Below, piece after piece: positions 8,022 through 14,968 of a stretch of DNA of 15,251 bases. The translations under genes were made by a program, and so were the position numbers. The stretch comes from an uncultured Fusicatenibacter sp. (GTDB taxonomy: Bacteria > Bacillota > Clostridia > Lachnospirales > Lachnospiraceae). The DNA is taken from assembly GCA_902493585.1 (NCBI GenBank), contig CABUPZ010000059.1, positions 1 through 15,251 of the forward strand, in the 5' to 3' direction. Position 1 is the stretch's first letter. Every line of letters starts with the position of its first letter. The notes under the pieces were generated by a model, which worked only from the letters and a program-made list of their open reading frames with translations, ran no database searches and was not told where the DNA came from.

Positions 8022-8031
8022 GAACTGTCAA
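8003..8031 (-). promoter_or_regulatory. Promoter of the ABC exporter operon
   Basis: On the minus strand a perfect TTGACA (8026-8031) is followed after exactly 17 bases by TATTGT (8003-8008), four of six matches to the -10. The -10 and most of the spacer lie inside the 42-bp inverted repeat, so a protein bound there would block RNA polymerase. The predicted leader is about 90 bases. Confidence 0.66.
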
Positions 8032-8042
8032 TACTTTGACAC

Positions 8043-8711
8043 TCAATATTTCTTTACGATTTCCTTACTGTTCTTGAAAATCGAATCTGCCGGAACCACG
8101 CCACGCACACTGGACAGCGGATAGATATTGGAATGAGGACCTACGACCGTTCCCGGATTCAGAACACTGCCGCAGCCGACCTCCACCTCGTCGCCGAGCA
8201 TTGCGCCGAATTTCTTCAGACCCGTCTCCAGCTCTTCGCCGTCTCCTTTCACGACCACCAACTTCTTGTCAGATTTCACATTGGAAGTAATGGATCCTGC
8301 TCCCATATGGGCTTTATAACCCAGAACGGAATCACCCACATAGTTATAATGTGGAACCTGTACTTTATTAAACAGGATCACGTTTTTCAGCTCTGTGGAA
8401 TTTCCGACCACTGCCCCCTCGCCGACCAGAGCGTTGCCGCGGATAAACGCACAGTGTCTCACTTCCGCGCCTTTCCCGATGATACAGGGACCGGTGATGG
8501 ATGCCGTCGGAGCAACTTTGGCATCCCTGGCGATCCAGATATTTTCGCCTTTTTTCTCATATTCCTCTTCCGGAAGCGTATTTCCAAGCTTCACAAGAAA
8601 TGCTCCGATTTCCGGCAAAACCTCCCAGGGAAAGGTTTTTCCCTCAAAAAGCTCCGCCGCGATCGTCTCCTTCAAATCGTAAAGTTCCTGAATGGTAATT
8701 CCTTTCATCAT
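8043..8711 (-). CDS. Left-handed beta-helix (hexapeptide-repeat) transferase, GlmU C-terminal-like
   Basis: This 222-residue protein has an N-terminal helical part of about 55 residues, then hexapeptide repeats of the left-handed beta-helix type (VAPTASITGPCIIGKGAEV, ALVGEGAVVGNSTELKNVIL). A loop, VPHYNYVGDSVLGYKAHMGAGSITSN, resembles the acetyltransferase loop of GlmU (NHLTYLGDAEIGAGVNIGAGT). Homologues are often labelled UDP-N-acetylglucosamine pyrophosphorylase, but the nucleotidyltransferase half with its GXGTRM motif is absent. Only an acyltransferase-type or structural role is supported, and the acceptor is unknown. AGAGG precedes two consecutive ATGs (8711 and 8708); the second is spaced slightly better. 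It follows the topoisomerase gene by 46 bases on the same strand. Confidence 0.82.
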   Translation of the reverse strand: MMKGITIQELYDLKETIAAELFEGKTFPWEVLPEIGAFLVKLGNTLPEEEYEKKGENIWIARDAKVAPTASITGPCIIGKGAEVRHCAFIRGNALVGEGAVVGNSTELKNVILFNKVQVPHYNYVGDSVLGYKAHMGAGSITSNVKSDKKLVVVKGDGEELETGLKKFGAMLGDEVEVGCGSVLNPGTVVGPHSNIYPLSSVRGVVPADSIFKNSKEIVKKY

Positions 8712-8757
8712 TCAACCTCTTTTCTTTCTTGCTTATACTCTCTATTTCTTATATTCT

Positions 8758-10833
8758 TTATTTCTTATAAACATCCGCATAGGCGTCAAAACACTGCCGC
8801 AGTCCATAGGACGGGTGCATACGCTTCACATTTTCCGTATGCCGCGCCACAAAGGTTTCCAGCTTTGTCATATATTCTTCCGTGGTAATACTGCCTTCCG
8901 CCACATAAGTCAGACCTTTCTCCCAGCTTGCCGTCAGTTCCGGATTCAGCAGTGAACGGATGGACTGATTGACCACATCAAAGATCATTTCCCCCAGCTG
9001 AGTCGGCGTGATCACCTGTGTCTTTTTGTTCAGGGAAAGATACTGGATGGAAAACAACTTCTTCAGAATCTCCGCCCTGGTGGCGCTGGTCCCGATCCCG
9101 CTTCCCTTGATCTGTGCCCGCAGTTCCTCATCCTCGATCAGCTGTCCGGCATTTTCCATGGCGAGGATCATCGATCCCGAGGTGTAACGCTTCGGCGGGG
9201 AAGTCTCCCCTTCCTTGATCCGGAAATCCTCAATAGGAAGAACACTTCCCTTCCGCACCTTTGCCAGGGTATCCAGAAAACTCCGGTCGCATGCCATGTC
9301 CTGCCCTTCTTCTCCGGAATCCTTTCCGGGCTCTGCCGCTTCCTCTCCGGTTTCCTGTCCGTCAGCCGCAGCATTTCTGCTGTTTCTTCCGGACGCTGCC
9401 TCCTGCTTTCTTCCAAAAGAGTATTGCATGACCTTCAGGTAGCCCTCATCCACCAGAACCTTGAAGCTGGAGAAGAAATGCTCTTTCCCAACGGCAGACG
9501 TCAGAGAAACCTTCTGGTACACGGCAGGCGGATAAAAGACCGCCAAAAACTTCCGCACGATCACCTCATAGACTTTTTCGGAAAGTTCCCTCAGATTTCT
9601 CAGATTTCCAAGCCCCTGCCCTGTGGGAATGATCGCATAGTGGTCCGTGATCAGTTTGTCATTGGTATAACGGGTCTTTCCGATCTTTTTGTAACTCTCG
9701 TTTTCCAGAATCTCCGCAGCCAGCGCCGCTGTCTTCCCATAGTTTTTCAGTCCCGCCAGATTCCTGTGGATCTCCTTCGCCACTGCGCTGGACAGCACAC
9801 GGGCATCCGTTCTGGGATACGTCACAAGCTTTTTCTCATACAGTTCCTGAACGATCTTCAATGTTTCGTCAGGACTGATCTTGAACAATTTCGCACAGTC
9901 ATTCTGCAGTTCCGCCAGATTATAAAGAAGCGGCGGATTCCTGTTTTCCTTCCTGCGCTCCGCCTTTTCCACGACCGCAGTCAGCGGTTCCGTCTGCCTC
10001 AGTTCACTGATCAGCTTTTCCGCATCCTCTTTTTTGCGGAACCCATTGTCTTTGTACAGCAGCGGAGACTGGAAGTATTTGCTCCCCTCCACGGCCTTCC
10101 ACTCTCCGTCGAACTTCCGACCTTCCACGGACATCTGTGCCAATACGCGGTAGAACGGTGTCTTGACAAAGGAACGGATCTCCCTCTCCCTGCGCACGAC
10201 CATTCCCAGCACACAGGTCATCACACGGCCGACGGAGACCGCCTGGTATTTTGTTCCAAGATAATTGGCGATCGTATTGCCATACTTCAGCGTCAGGACA
10301 CGGGAAAAATTGATTCCCATCAGATAATCTTCCTTAGCGCGCAAATAAGCGGAGGCTGAAAGGTTGTCATATTCACTCTCATCCTTCGCTTCACGGATAC
10401 CTCTGAGAATCTCCTCTTCCGTCTGAGAATCGATCCAGACTCTCTTTTGTTTTTTGTCACCGACCTGCGCCATCTGCGCAACAAGACGGTAGATATATTC
10501 TCCTTCCCGTCCCGAGTCGGTGCAGACGTAAATCGTCGTCACATCCTCCCGGTTGAGCAGGCCGCTCACGATGCGGTACTGTTTCTCCACCCCCGGGATT
10601 ACTTCGTACAGAAAGGTTTTCGGAAGAAACGGCAGAGTCTCAAAGCTCCACCGTTTATATTTGGGATCGTATTTTTCCGGATAGCTCATGGTGACCAGGT
10701 GTCCGACACACCAGGTCACCACAGAATTCTGTGATTCCAGATAGCCATCCCTCCGCTGCATATTTTCTTTTAAAGCCTTCGCAAATTCCTGCGCCACGCT
10801 GGGCTTTTCAGCTATGTATAAAGATTTTGTCAT
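8758..10833 (-). CDS. topB: DNA topoisomerase III (type IA)
   Basis: This 691-residue type IA topoisomerase passes single DNA strands through a transient nick and can decatenate replication intermediates. The TOPRIM domain is visible: acidic AEKPSVAQ (Glu 9) and TDSGREGEYI (105-114). The active-site tyrosine is Tyr 339 in VTYPRTDARVLSS, and HYAIIPT (396-402) and the GIGTSATRAEIL block are typical. SVGRVMTCVLGMVVRRERE takes the place of the usual SAGRVQTP segment. A 40-residue charged, low-complexity insert (about residues 472-511, positions 9301-9420) separates core motifs and looks like a flexible linker. There is no C-terminal zinc-finger region. The start ATG overlaps the stop of the formate-channel gene as ATGA, implying translational coupling. 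Topoisomerase I is excluded by the lack of zinc fingers and by overall resemblance to TopB, though chromosomal and plasmid-type TopB are not always separable. Confidence 0.93.
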   Translation of the reverse strand: MTKSLYIAEKPSVAQEFAKALKENMQRRDGYLESQNSVVTWCVGHLVTMSYPEKYDPKYKRWSFETLPFLPKTFLYEVIPGVEKQYRIVSGLLNREDVTTIYVCTDSGREGEYIYRLVAQMAQVGDKKQKRVWIDSQTEEEILRGIREAKDESEYDNLSASAYLRAKEDYLMGINFSRVLTLKYGNTIANYLGTKYQAVSVGRVMTCVLGMVVRREREIRSFVKTPFYRVLAQMSVEGRKFDGEWKAVEGSKYFQSPLLYKDNGFRKKEDAEKLISELRQTEPLTAVVEKAERRKENRNPPLLYNLAELQNDCAKLFKISPDETLKIVQELYEKKLVTYPRTDARVLSSAVAKEIHRNLAGLKNYGKTAALAAEILENESYKKIGKTRYTNDKLITDHYAIIPTGQGLGNLRNLRELSEKVYEVIVRKFLAVFYPPAVYQKVSLTSAVGKEHFFSSFKVLVDEGYLKVMQYSFGRKQEAASGRNSRNAAADGQETGEEAAEPGKDSGEEGQDMACDRSFLDTLAKVRKGSVLPIEDFRIKEGETSPPKRYTSGSMILAMENAGQLIEDEELRAQIKGSGIGTSATRAEILKKLFSIQYLSLNKKTQVITPTQLGEMIFDVVNQSIRSLLNPELTASWEKGLTYVAEGSITTEEYMTKLETFVARHTENVKRMHPSYGLRQCFDAYADVYKK

Positions 10834-11588
10834 TCTTTCGGTGCACTCATTTTACAAAGCGGCCAGCCAAGGAGCAGCGCTCCGCCGACCATATTTCCTA
10901 AAGTTACAATCAGCATACTTCGCAGCACGCCGACAATTGAGACACCCGGTACCAGCAGCATAGCCGTTGTGAATGTAGCCATATTGGCGATGCTGTGCTC
11001 AAAACCGGATACTACGAATCCTGAGATACACATCACGATCATCAGGAATTTCGCCGCCTCATTCTTCATCTTGTTTCCGCATACAATTGCGAGACAGACA
11101 AAGAAGTTACAAAGAACCGCACGCAGGAACATCTGTCCTGCCGGTATCGTCAGCTTTCCATCAATGATACTTGCAAAGTAATCCGCGGTGCCTGACGCTC
11201 CCGCCCCCACAAAGATCAGGGAAAAAACAAAACATCCGACAAAGTTGCCGATATAGCTGACCAGCCATACCTTTCCGACTGCTTTCCAAGATACCGCCTT
11301 CTGGTAAGCGCCGAACGCCATCATCAGATTGTTTCCGGTAAACAGCTCACTGCCGATGAAAGTGATCAGCAGAACCGCAATGGAGAACACAATACCGCTC
11401 AGGAACTTGCCCATCGCAGGATCCGATTCACTGAACAGATTTCCGATAACATTACTGTAGATCATCGCAACTGCGATAAAGAAACCAGCCATAATGGCTC
11501 TCAGAAAATATCGTCCGAAATGTTCCTCCAGAAATTTAATTTTTCCCTTTGCAATTTGTTCAAATTTTTCTACGTCTTCGTAAGGCAT
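10830..11588 (-). CDS. Formate/nitrite transporter (FNT) family channel
   Basis: This 252-residue six-helix membrane protein belongs to the FocA/NirC family, pentameric channels moving formate, nitrite or hydrosulfide. Visible signatures are GSELFTGNNLMM (79-90), with the broken helix of the pore, NFVGC in helix 3, and GFEHSIANM with the central pore histidine at about residue 198. In a fermentative anaerobe with formate-producing metabolism, formate is the likely substrate, but nitrite or hydrosulfide forms cannot be told apart by eye. The ATG at 11588 follows AAAGGGGG and an eight-T run. It is the first gene of a probable operon with topB and the beta-helix protein, is preceded by a structured leader, and diverges from the alcohol dehydrogenase gene. 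Confidence 0.92.
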   Translation of the reverse strand: MPYEDVEKFEQIAKGKIKFLEEHFGRYFLRAIMAGFFIAVAMIYSNVIGNLFSESDPAMGKFLSGIVFSIAVLLITFIGSELFTGNNLMMAFGAYQKAVSWKAVGKVWLVSYIGNFVGCFVFSLIFVGAGASGTADYFASIIDGKLTIPAGQMFLRAVLCNFFVCLAIVCGNKMKNEAAKFLMIVMCISGFVVSGFEHSIANMATFTTAMLLVPGVSIVGVLRSMLIVTLGNMVGGALLLGWPLCKMSAPKE

Positions 11589-11753
11589 AAAAAAAACCCC
11601 CTTTCTTTGTCAGCCTGTCATTGGGATTTCCGTCAGGCTTGGTCTTATATGGCTGCAACCGCATCATCCGCCTCCCGCTTCGGCTTCTTTCACAGCTGTA
11701 CCCATACCTGTTACTTTGCAGCGTCCTGATGAAAAATACCTCCTTTTCCGAAT
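11589..11753 (-). promoter_or_regulatory. Structured 5' leader of the formate-channel operon (unidentified)
   Basis: The predicted leader is about 165 nt. A 7-bp perfect helix, GCTGCAA/TTGCAGC (11716-11722 with 11652-11658), closes a domain of about 71 nt. A second helix, AGCCTG/CAGGCT (11634-11639 with 11612-11617), lies nearer the gene. Inside its loop AAATCCC could instead pair with GGGGGTTT, which contains the ribosome site and is followed by more T residues directly before the ATG. That alternative would hide the ribosome site. I do not recognise a known riboswitch consensus; ZTP, fluoride, THF-I, T-box, cobalamin and c-di-GMP were compared by memory only. Confidence 0.5.
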
Positions 11754-11759
11754 AAAGAC

Positions 11760-11788
11760 ATTATACCATCGTTAAAGAAATAACACAA
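11760..11788 (-). promoter_or_regulatory. Promoter of the formate-channel/topB operon
   Basis: On the minus strand a perfect TATAAT (11760-11765) lies 17 bases from TTGTGT (11783-11788), a weak -35 with only TTG conserved. A weak -35 with an ideal -10 is typical of promoters that depend on an activator, and inverted repeats lie just upstream. Confidence 0.65.
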
Positions 11789-11800
11789 CAAAAAGTGTGA

Positions 11801-11859
11801 TTTCAAACTCTTCTTTGAAACCAAAATTATTCACAAAATATTATGCGTTATTTTGTGAA
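11801..11859. repeat. Two inverted repeats in the divergent control region
   Basis: The first is TTTCAAA-N6-TTTGAAA (11801-11807 and 11814-11820). The second is TTCACAAAATA-N8-TATTTTGTGAA (11830-11840 and 11849-11859), with perfect 11-base arms. Both lie upstream of the -35 of the formate-channel promoter and far upstream of the alcohol dehydrogenase promoter. The remaining stretch to 12079 holds no gene that I can support. Confidence 0.65.
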
Positions 11860-12079
11860 ATATTCGTACTTTTGAGGAAACGGACGAAAGCAGCCGGGGG
11901 CAGGTTGCTAAAAACCCACAACTTGCAGAAACTCATATTAAATGTACGCCTGATATCTACACTCCCAATAATAAGCGCAATGCTTTCACAAGTATATTTC
12001 GATTCTTGGCTCAAGAAACAACTTCCCAAATATCCACCCGCTCAGGGATTTTTTCGTCCGCCTTACCCCCACGAAAGCA

Positions 12080-12108
12080 TTGACTTTTCGCCCCTCTGTT
12101 GCTATAGT
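12080..12108 (+). promoter_or_regulatory. Promoter of the alcohol/aldehyde dehydrogenase operon
   Basis: TTGACT (12080-12085) and TATAGT (12103-12108) are each one base off consensus, with an optimal 17-base spacer. The leader would be about 35 bases. A 10-base inverted match links GAAAGCATTG (12073-12082), touching the -35, with CAATGCTTTC at 11978-11987. Confidence 0.75.
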
Positions 12109-12148
12109 CTGTTTTGGATAAAAATTTGTATAAGCGGGGAATTGCAAG

Positions 12149-13360
12149 ATGAACAGATTAAAGAAAGCTTACTGCAGAACATATCAGACAGTATTCAAAC
12201 TCGCGCTTCCTTTTCTTCCTTACCGGACGCCGGAAGTTGTGGGAAGTGTCAAAAAGCTTCCGGAAATCATTCTGCGGGAGAAATGCGCAAACGTGCTGAT
12301 CATCACGGATAAGCAGATCATGAACCTGGGACTTACCAGACGCCTGGAAAAAGCGCTGACCGATTCCGGGATTCCATATACGCTCTACGATGGTACGGTG
12401 GCAAATCCGACGACCGCCAATGTTGCCGATGCCCTTGCCCTGTACCAGGAAAACGGATGTGACGCGATCATTGGCTTCGGCGGAGGTTCCAGCATGGACT
12501 GCGCGAAAGCCGTCGGCGCACGCGCCGTCAAACCGAAGCAGTCTCTCGCACAGATGAAAGGGATTCTGAAGGTACATAAAAAACTTCCGCTTCTTATGGC
12601 GGTTCCGACCACGGCAGGGACAGGAAGCGAGACAACCCTTGCCGCAGTCATCACCGATGTGGAGACACGGCACAAATATGCGATCAATGACTTTCCTCTG
12701 ATCCCAAGATACGCGGTGCTCGATCCGAAAGTCACCCTCAGTCTTCCTCCGTTTGTCACCGCGACCACAGGAATGGACGCGCTGACCCATGCAGTGGAAG
12801 CGTATATCGGAAATTCCACCACCCATGGCACCAAAAAAGATGCGCTGCTGGCTGTCAAACTGATCTTCGAAAACATTGATACCGCATACACCAACGGCTC
12901 GGACATTGACGCGCGGAGAAATATGCTTCACGCTTCTTACTATGCGGGATGTGCGTTTACCAAATCCTATGTGGGATATGTGCATGCAGTGGCCCATTCT
13001 CTGGGCGGCGAATATAATGTCCCTCATGGATACGCCAACGCCGTTCTGCTGCCTTACGTACTCCAGGAATACGGAGAATCCATCCACAAAAAGCTGTACA
13101 AACTTGCGGTTGCCGCCGGAATTTGTACAAAAGAAACACCCTGGGAGCAGGCAGCAAACGCATTCATTGATGAGATCAAGGACATGAAGCAGCGATTCGG
13201 GATCGGGAACACGATTCCGCAGATCCGGGAGGAAGACATTCCGAAACTTGCCCATTATGCGGACAAGGAGGCCAATCCTCTCTATCCGGTTCCCGTTCTC
13301 ATGGATGCTGAGGAACTGGAAAAATTCTACCATATTCTGATGGAAGAAGACAAGGAATAG
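12149..13360 (+). CDS. Iron-containing (group III) alcohol dehydrogenase
   Basis: This 403-residue NAD(P)-dependent enzyme interconverts an alcohol and its aldehyde in the cytoplasm. The nucleotide-binding motif GGGSSMD is at 111-117, and TTAGTGSE at 154-161 is the second conserved loop. The metal ligands expected from the FucO family are all present: Asp 210 and His 214 (GMDALTHAVEAY), His 279 (VHAVAHSLGG) and His 293 (VPHG). A basic amphipathic N-terminal extension of about 25 residues precedes the dehydrogenase domain. The start has a weak GGGGAA site, and the alternative frames lack better starts. The aldehyde dehydrogenase follows after 18 bases, so aldehyde made by one can be used by the other. 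The substrate may be butanol/butyraldehyde, propanediol-derived or lactaldehyde, and is not determined. Confidence 0.92.
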   Translation: MNRLKKAYCRTYQTVFKLALPFLPYRTPEVVGSVKKLPEIILREKCANVLIITDKQIMNLGLTRRLEKALTDSGIPYTLYDGTVANPTTANVADALALYQENGCDAIIGFGGGSSMDCAKAVGARAVKPKQSLAQMKGILKVHKKLPLLMAVPTTAGTGSETTLAAVITDVETRHKYAINDFPLIPRYAVLDPKVTLSLPPFVTATTGMDALTHAVEAYIGNSTTHGTKKDALLAVKLIFENIDTAYTNGSDIDARRNMLHASYYAGCAFTKSYVGYVHAVAHSLGGEYNVPHGYANAVLLPYVLQEYGESIHKKLYKLAVAAGICTKETPWEQAANAFIDEIKDMKQRFGIGNTIPQIREEDIPKLAHYADKEANPLYPVPVLMDAEELEKFYHILMEEDKE

Positions 13361-13378
13361 AAAGGAGGATCACGCCCT

Positions 13379-14758
13379 ATGAACGAATCAGAAATCCGAC
13401 AGATTGTTGAAAAGCAGCGGACCTATTTCTACACAGGCGCCACACTGCCCCTGGACGGCAGAATCCGCGCGCTGAAAAAACTGAAAACTTATATTCAGGA
13501 ACATGAAGCGGAACTGAACGAAGCCATCCGGAAAGATCTTGGTAAAAGTGCTTACGAAAGCTATATGTGCGAGACCGGACTTGTCCTGACAGAAATCACC
13601 TACATGCTGAAACATGTCCGCTCCTTCGCCAGAGAAAAGACCGTATATACCCCTCTGGCACAGTTCCACTCCAGGAGCTTCGTGAAACCGTCTCCCTATG
13701 GCGTCACGCTGATCATGAGTCCCTGGAATTATCCGTTCCTTCTGACCATCGATCCGTTGGCGGACGCGATCGCCGCGGGAAACACCGCAGTCGTCAAGCC
13801 GAGCGCCTATTCTCCCAACACCAGCCAGGCGATTCAGACCATGATCCACGAATGTTTCGACGAAGAATACGTCGCCGTGGTCACAGGCGGACGGGCAGAA
13901 AATACCTGTCTGTTAAATGAACATTTCGACTATATCTTCTTTACAGGCAGTCAGGCGGTCGGAAAAGAAGTGATGACTCACGCCGCAAAACATCTCACAC
14001 CGATAACCCTGGAACTCGGTGGAAAGAGTCCCTGCATCGTGGAAAAAAGCGCCGACCTTAAGTTGGCTGCCCGGCGGATCGTATTTGGAAAATACCTGAA
14101 CTGCGGACAGACCTGCGTGGCTCCCGACTATATTTACTGCGACCGTACAGTCAGAGAACAGCTGGTACAGGAAATCAAAATGCAGATTCAGCAGCAGTTC
14201 GGACCGGAACCGCTGACCAATGAAACCTACGGAAAGATCATCAACGAAAAACATTTCGACCGCATTACAGGCCTGATCGATCCGAAAAAGGTGGTTCACG
14301 GTGGAAATGCCGACCGGAACACACTGAAAATCGAACCGACGGTCATGGATCACGTCACTTTTGACGACGCAGTGATGCAGGAAGAGATTTTCGGCCCCGT
14401 ACTTCCGGTACTCACTTACGATTCTCTTGACGATGCCATCCGGAAGATCAATTCCATGCAGCATCCTCTGGCACTTTATATCTTCACCTCCGACCGCGCC
14501 GCAGCGAAAAAAGTAACTGAGCACTGCGGATTCGGCGGCGGCTGTATCAACGATACGATCATTCACCTCGCCACCAGCGAAATGGGATTCGGCGGCTTCG
14601 GGGAGAGCGGAATGGGCTCCTACCATGGCAAAGAAGGTTTCCGGACCTTTTCCCACTACAAAAGCATCGTGGACAAGAAAACCTGGCTGGATCTTCCCAT
14701 GCGGTATCAGCCTTACCGGAAGTTCAACGAAATACTTCTCCATATTTTCCTGCGATAG
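13379..14758 (+). CDS. Aldehyde dehydrogenase (class 3-like, YwdH type)
   Basis: This 459-residue enzyme oxidises an aldehyde to the acid with NAD(P). Conserved pieces in order are SPWNYPF with Asn 117 (oxyanion hole), the cofactor loop FFTGSQAVGKEV (187-198), LELGGKSP with general base Glu 212, and CGQTCVAPDY with nucleophile Cys 246. A later EEIFGPVLPV and a FGESGMGSYHGKEGF block follow. The short length and hydrophobic C-terminus (ILLHIFLR) are typical of class 3 aldehyde dehydrogenases, some of which attach to membranes and act on medium or long-chain aldehydes. It does not end in a CoA-acylating domain. A strong AAAGGAGG site precedes the ATG. It is co-transcribed with the iron-type alcohol dehydrogenase. 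Confidence 0.93.
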   Translation: MNESEIRQIVEKQRTYFYTGATLPLDGRIRALKKLKTYIQEHEAELNEAIRKDLGKSAYESYMCETGLVLTEITYMLKHVRSFAREKTVYTPLAQFHSRSFVKPSPYGVTLIMSPWNYPFLLTIDPLADAIAAGNTAVVKPSAYSPNTSQAIQTMIHECFDEEYVAVVTGGRAENTCLLNEHFDYIFFTGSQAVGKEVMTHAAKHLTPITLELGGKSPCIVEKSADLKLAARRIVFGKYLNCGQTCVAPDYIYCDRTVREQLVQEIKMQIQQQFGPEPLTNETYGKIINEKHFDRITGLIDPKKVVHGGNADRNTLKIEPTVMDHVTFDDAVMQEEIFGPVLPVLTYDSLDDAIRKINSMQHPLALYIFTSDRAAAKKVTEHCGFGGGCINDTIIHLATSEMGFGGFGESGMGSYHGKEGFRTFSHYKSIVDKKTWLDLPMRYQPYRKFNEILLHIFLR

Positions 14759-14800
14759 TTTTAAACCATATTTGAAAATTCATTTCTGTAATCTGCAGAC

Positions 14801-14824
14801 ATGTTTTGGCGATTGCCAAAACAT
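14801..14824. repeat. Perfect 10-bp hairpin next to the large hairpin
   Basis: ATGTTTTGGC (14801-14810) and GCCAAAACAT (14815-14824) are exact inverse complements around a GATT loop. Its right arm shares five bases with the left foot of the large hairpin that follows, so the two structures compete at their base. No T-run follows on either strand beyond the TTTT inside the arm. Confidence 0.75.
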
Positions 14825-14880
14825 ACAGGAAGCCCTTCCGAACGGGTATCAAACCCGCCCGGAAGGGCTTCCTGTATGTT
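14820..14880 (-). terminator. Long hairpin between convergent genes, probable asd terminator
   Basis: Arms of 21 bases (14820-14840 and 14860-14880) are perfectly complementary. After a two-base AA/CC internal mismatch, CGGG/CCCG continues the stem to a seven-base loop. On the minus strand AA/CC becomes two G-U pairs, giving one unbroken stem of about 27 pairs ending in a TTTT stretch, so it fits best as the terminator of the minus-strand aspartate-semialdehyde dehydrogenase gene. It may also stop plus-strand transcripts from the aldehyde dehydrogenase. Confidence 0.78.
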
Positions 14881-14968
14881 CATTGTATCGTCATATTCGC
14901 TGTAAGGTTACTGTTCGCAACAATTACGCCAGGCTGTATCTTTCCTGTGCAGAATGTATGCAGCCATC

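Noticed and set aside
9424..10359. Open frame of 311 codons antisense to topB
   Set aside because: It is rich in His, Gln, Arg and Phe as expected of a shadow frame, and topB is intact on the other strand.
11664..11705. Possible 13-residue leader peptide in the formate-channel leader
   Set aside because: The frame has only a poor AGG ahead of its ATG and no run of regulatory codons. It is noted with the leader but not called as a gene.
11589..11753. ZTP, fluoride, THF-I or T-box riboswitch identity for the leader
   Set aside because: Recalled consensus blocks for these classes are absent, so the leader is reported only as unidentified structure.
11797..12312. Plus-strand frame of 171 codons covering the intergenic region and the start of the alcohol dehydrogenase
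   Set aside because: It overlaps the real start in another frame, spans the promoter, has no ribosome site and has no recognisable protein features.
12158..13333. Open frame of 391 codons antisense to the alcohol dehydrogenase
   Set aside because: The plus-strand frame has all catalytic motifs of an iron-type alcohol dehydrogenase. The antisense product is His/Arg/Cys-rich without family features.
13913..14743. Open frame of 276 codons antisense to the aldehyde dehydrogenase
   Set aside because: It is a shadow of a gene with complete catalytic residues; no start signal or domain supports it.
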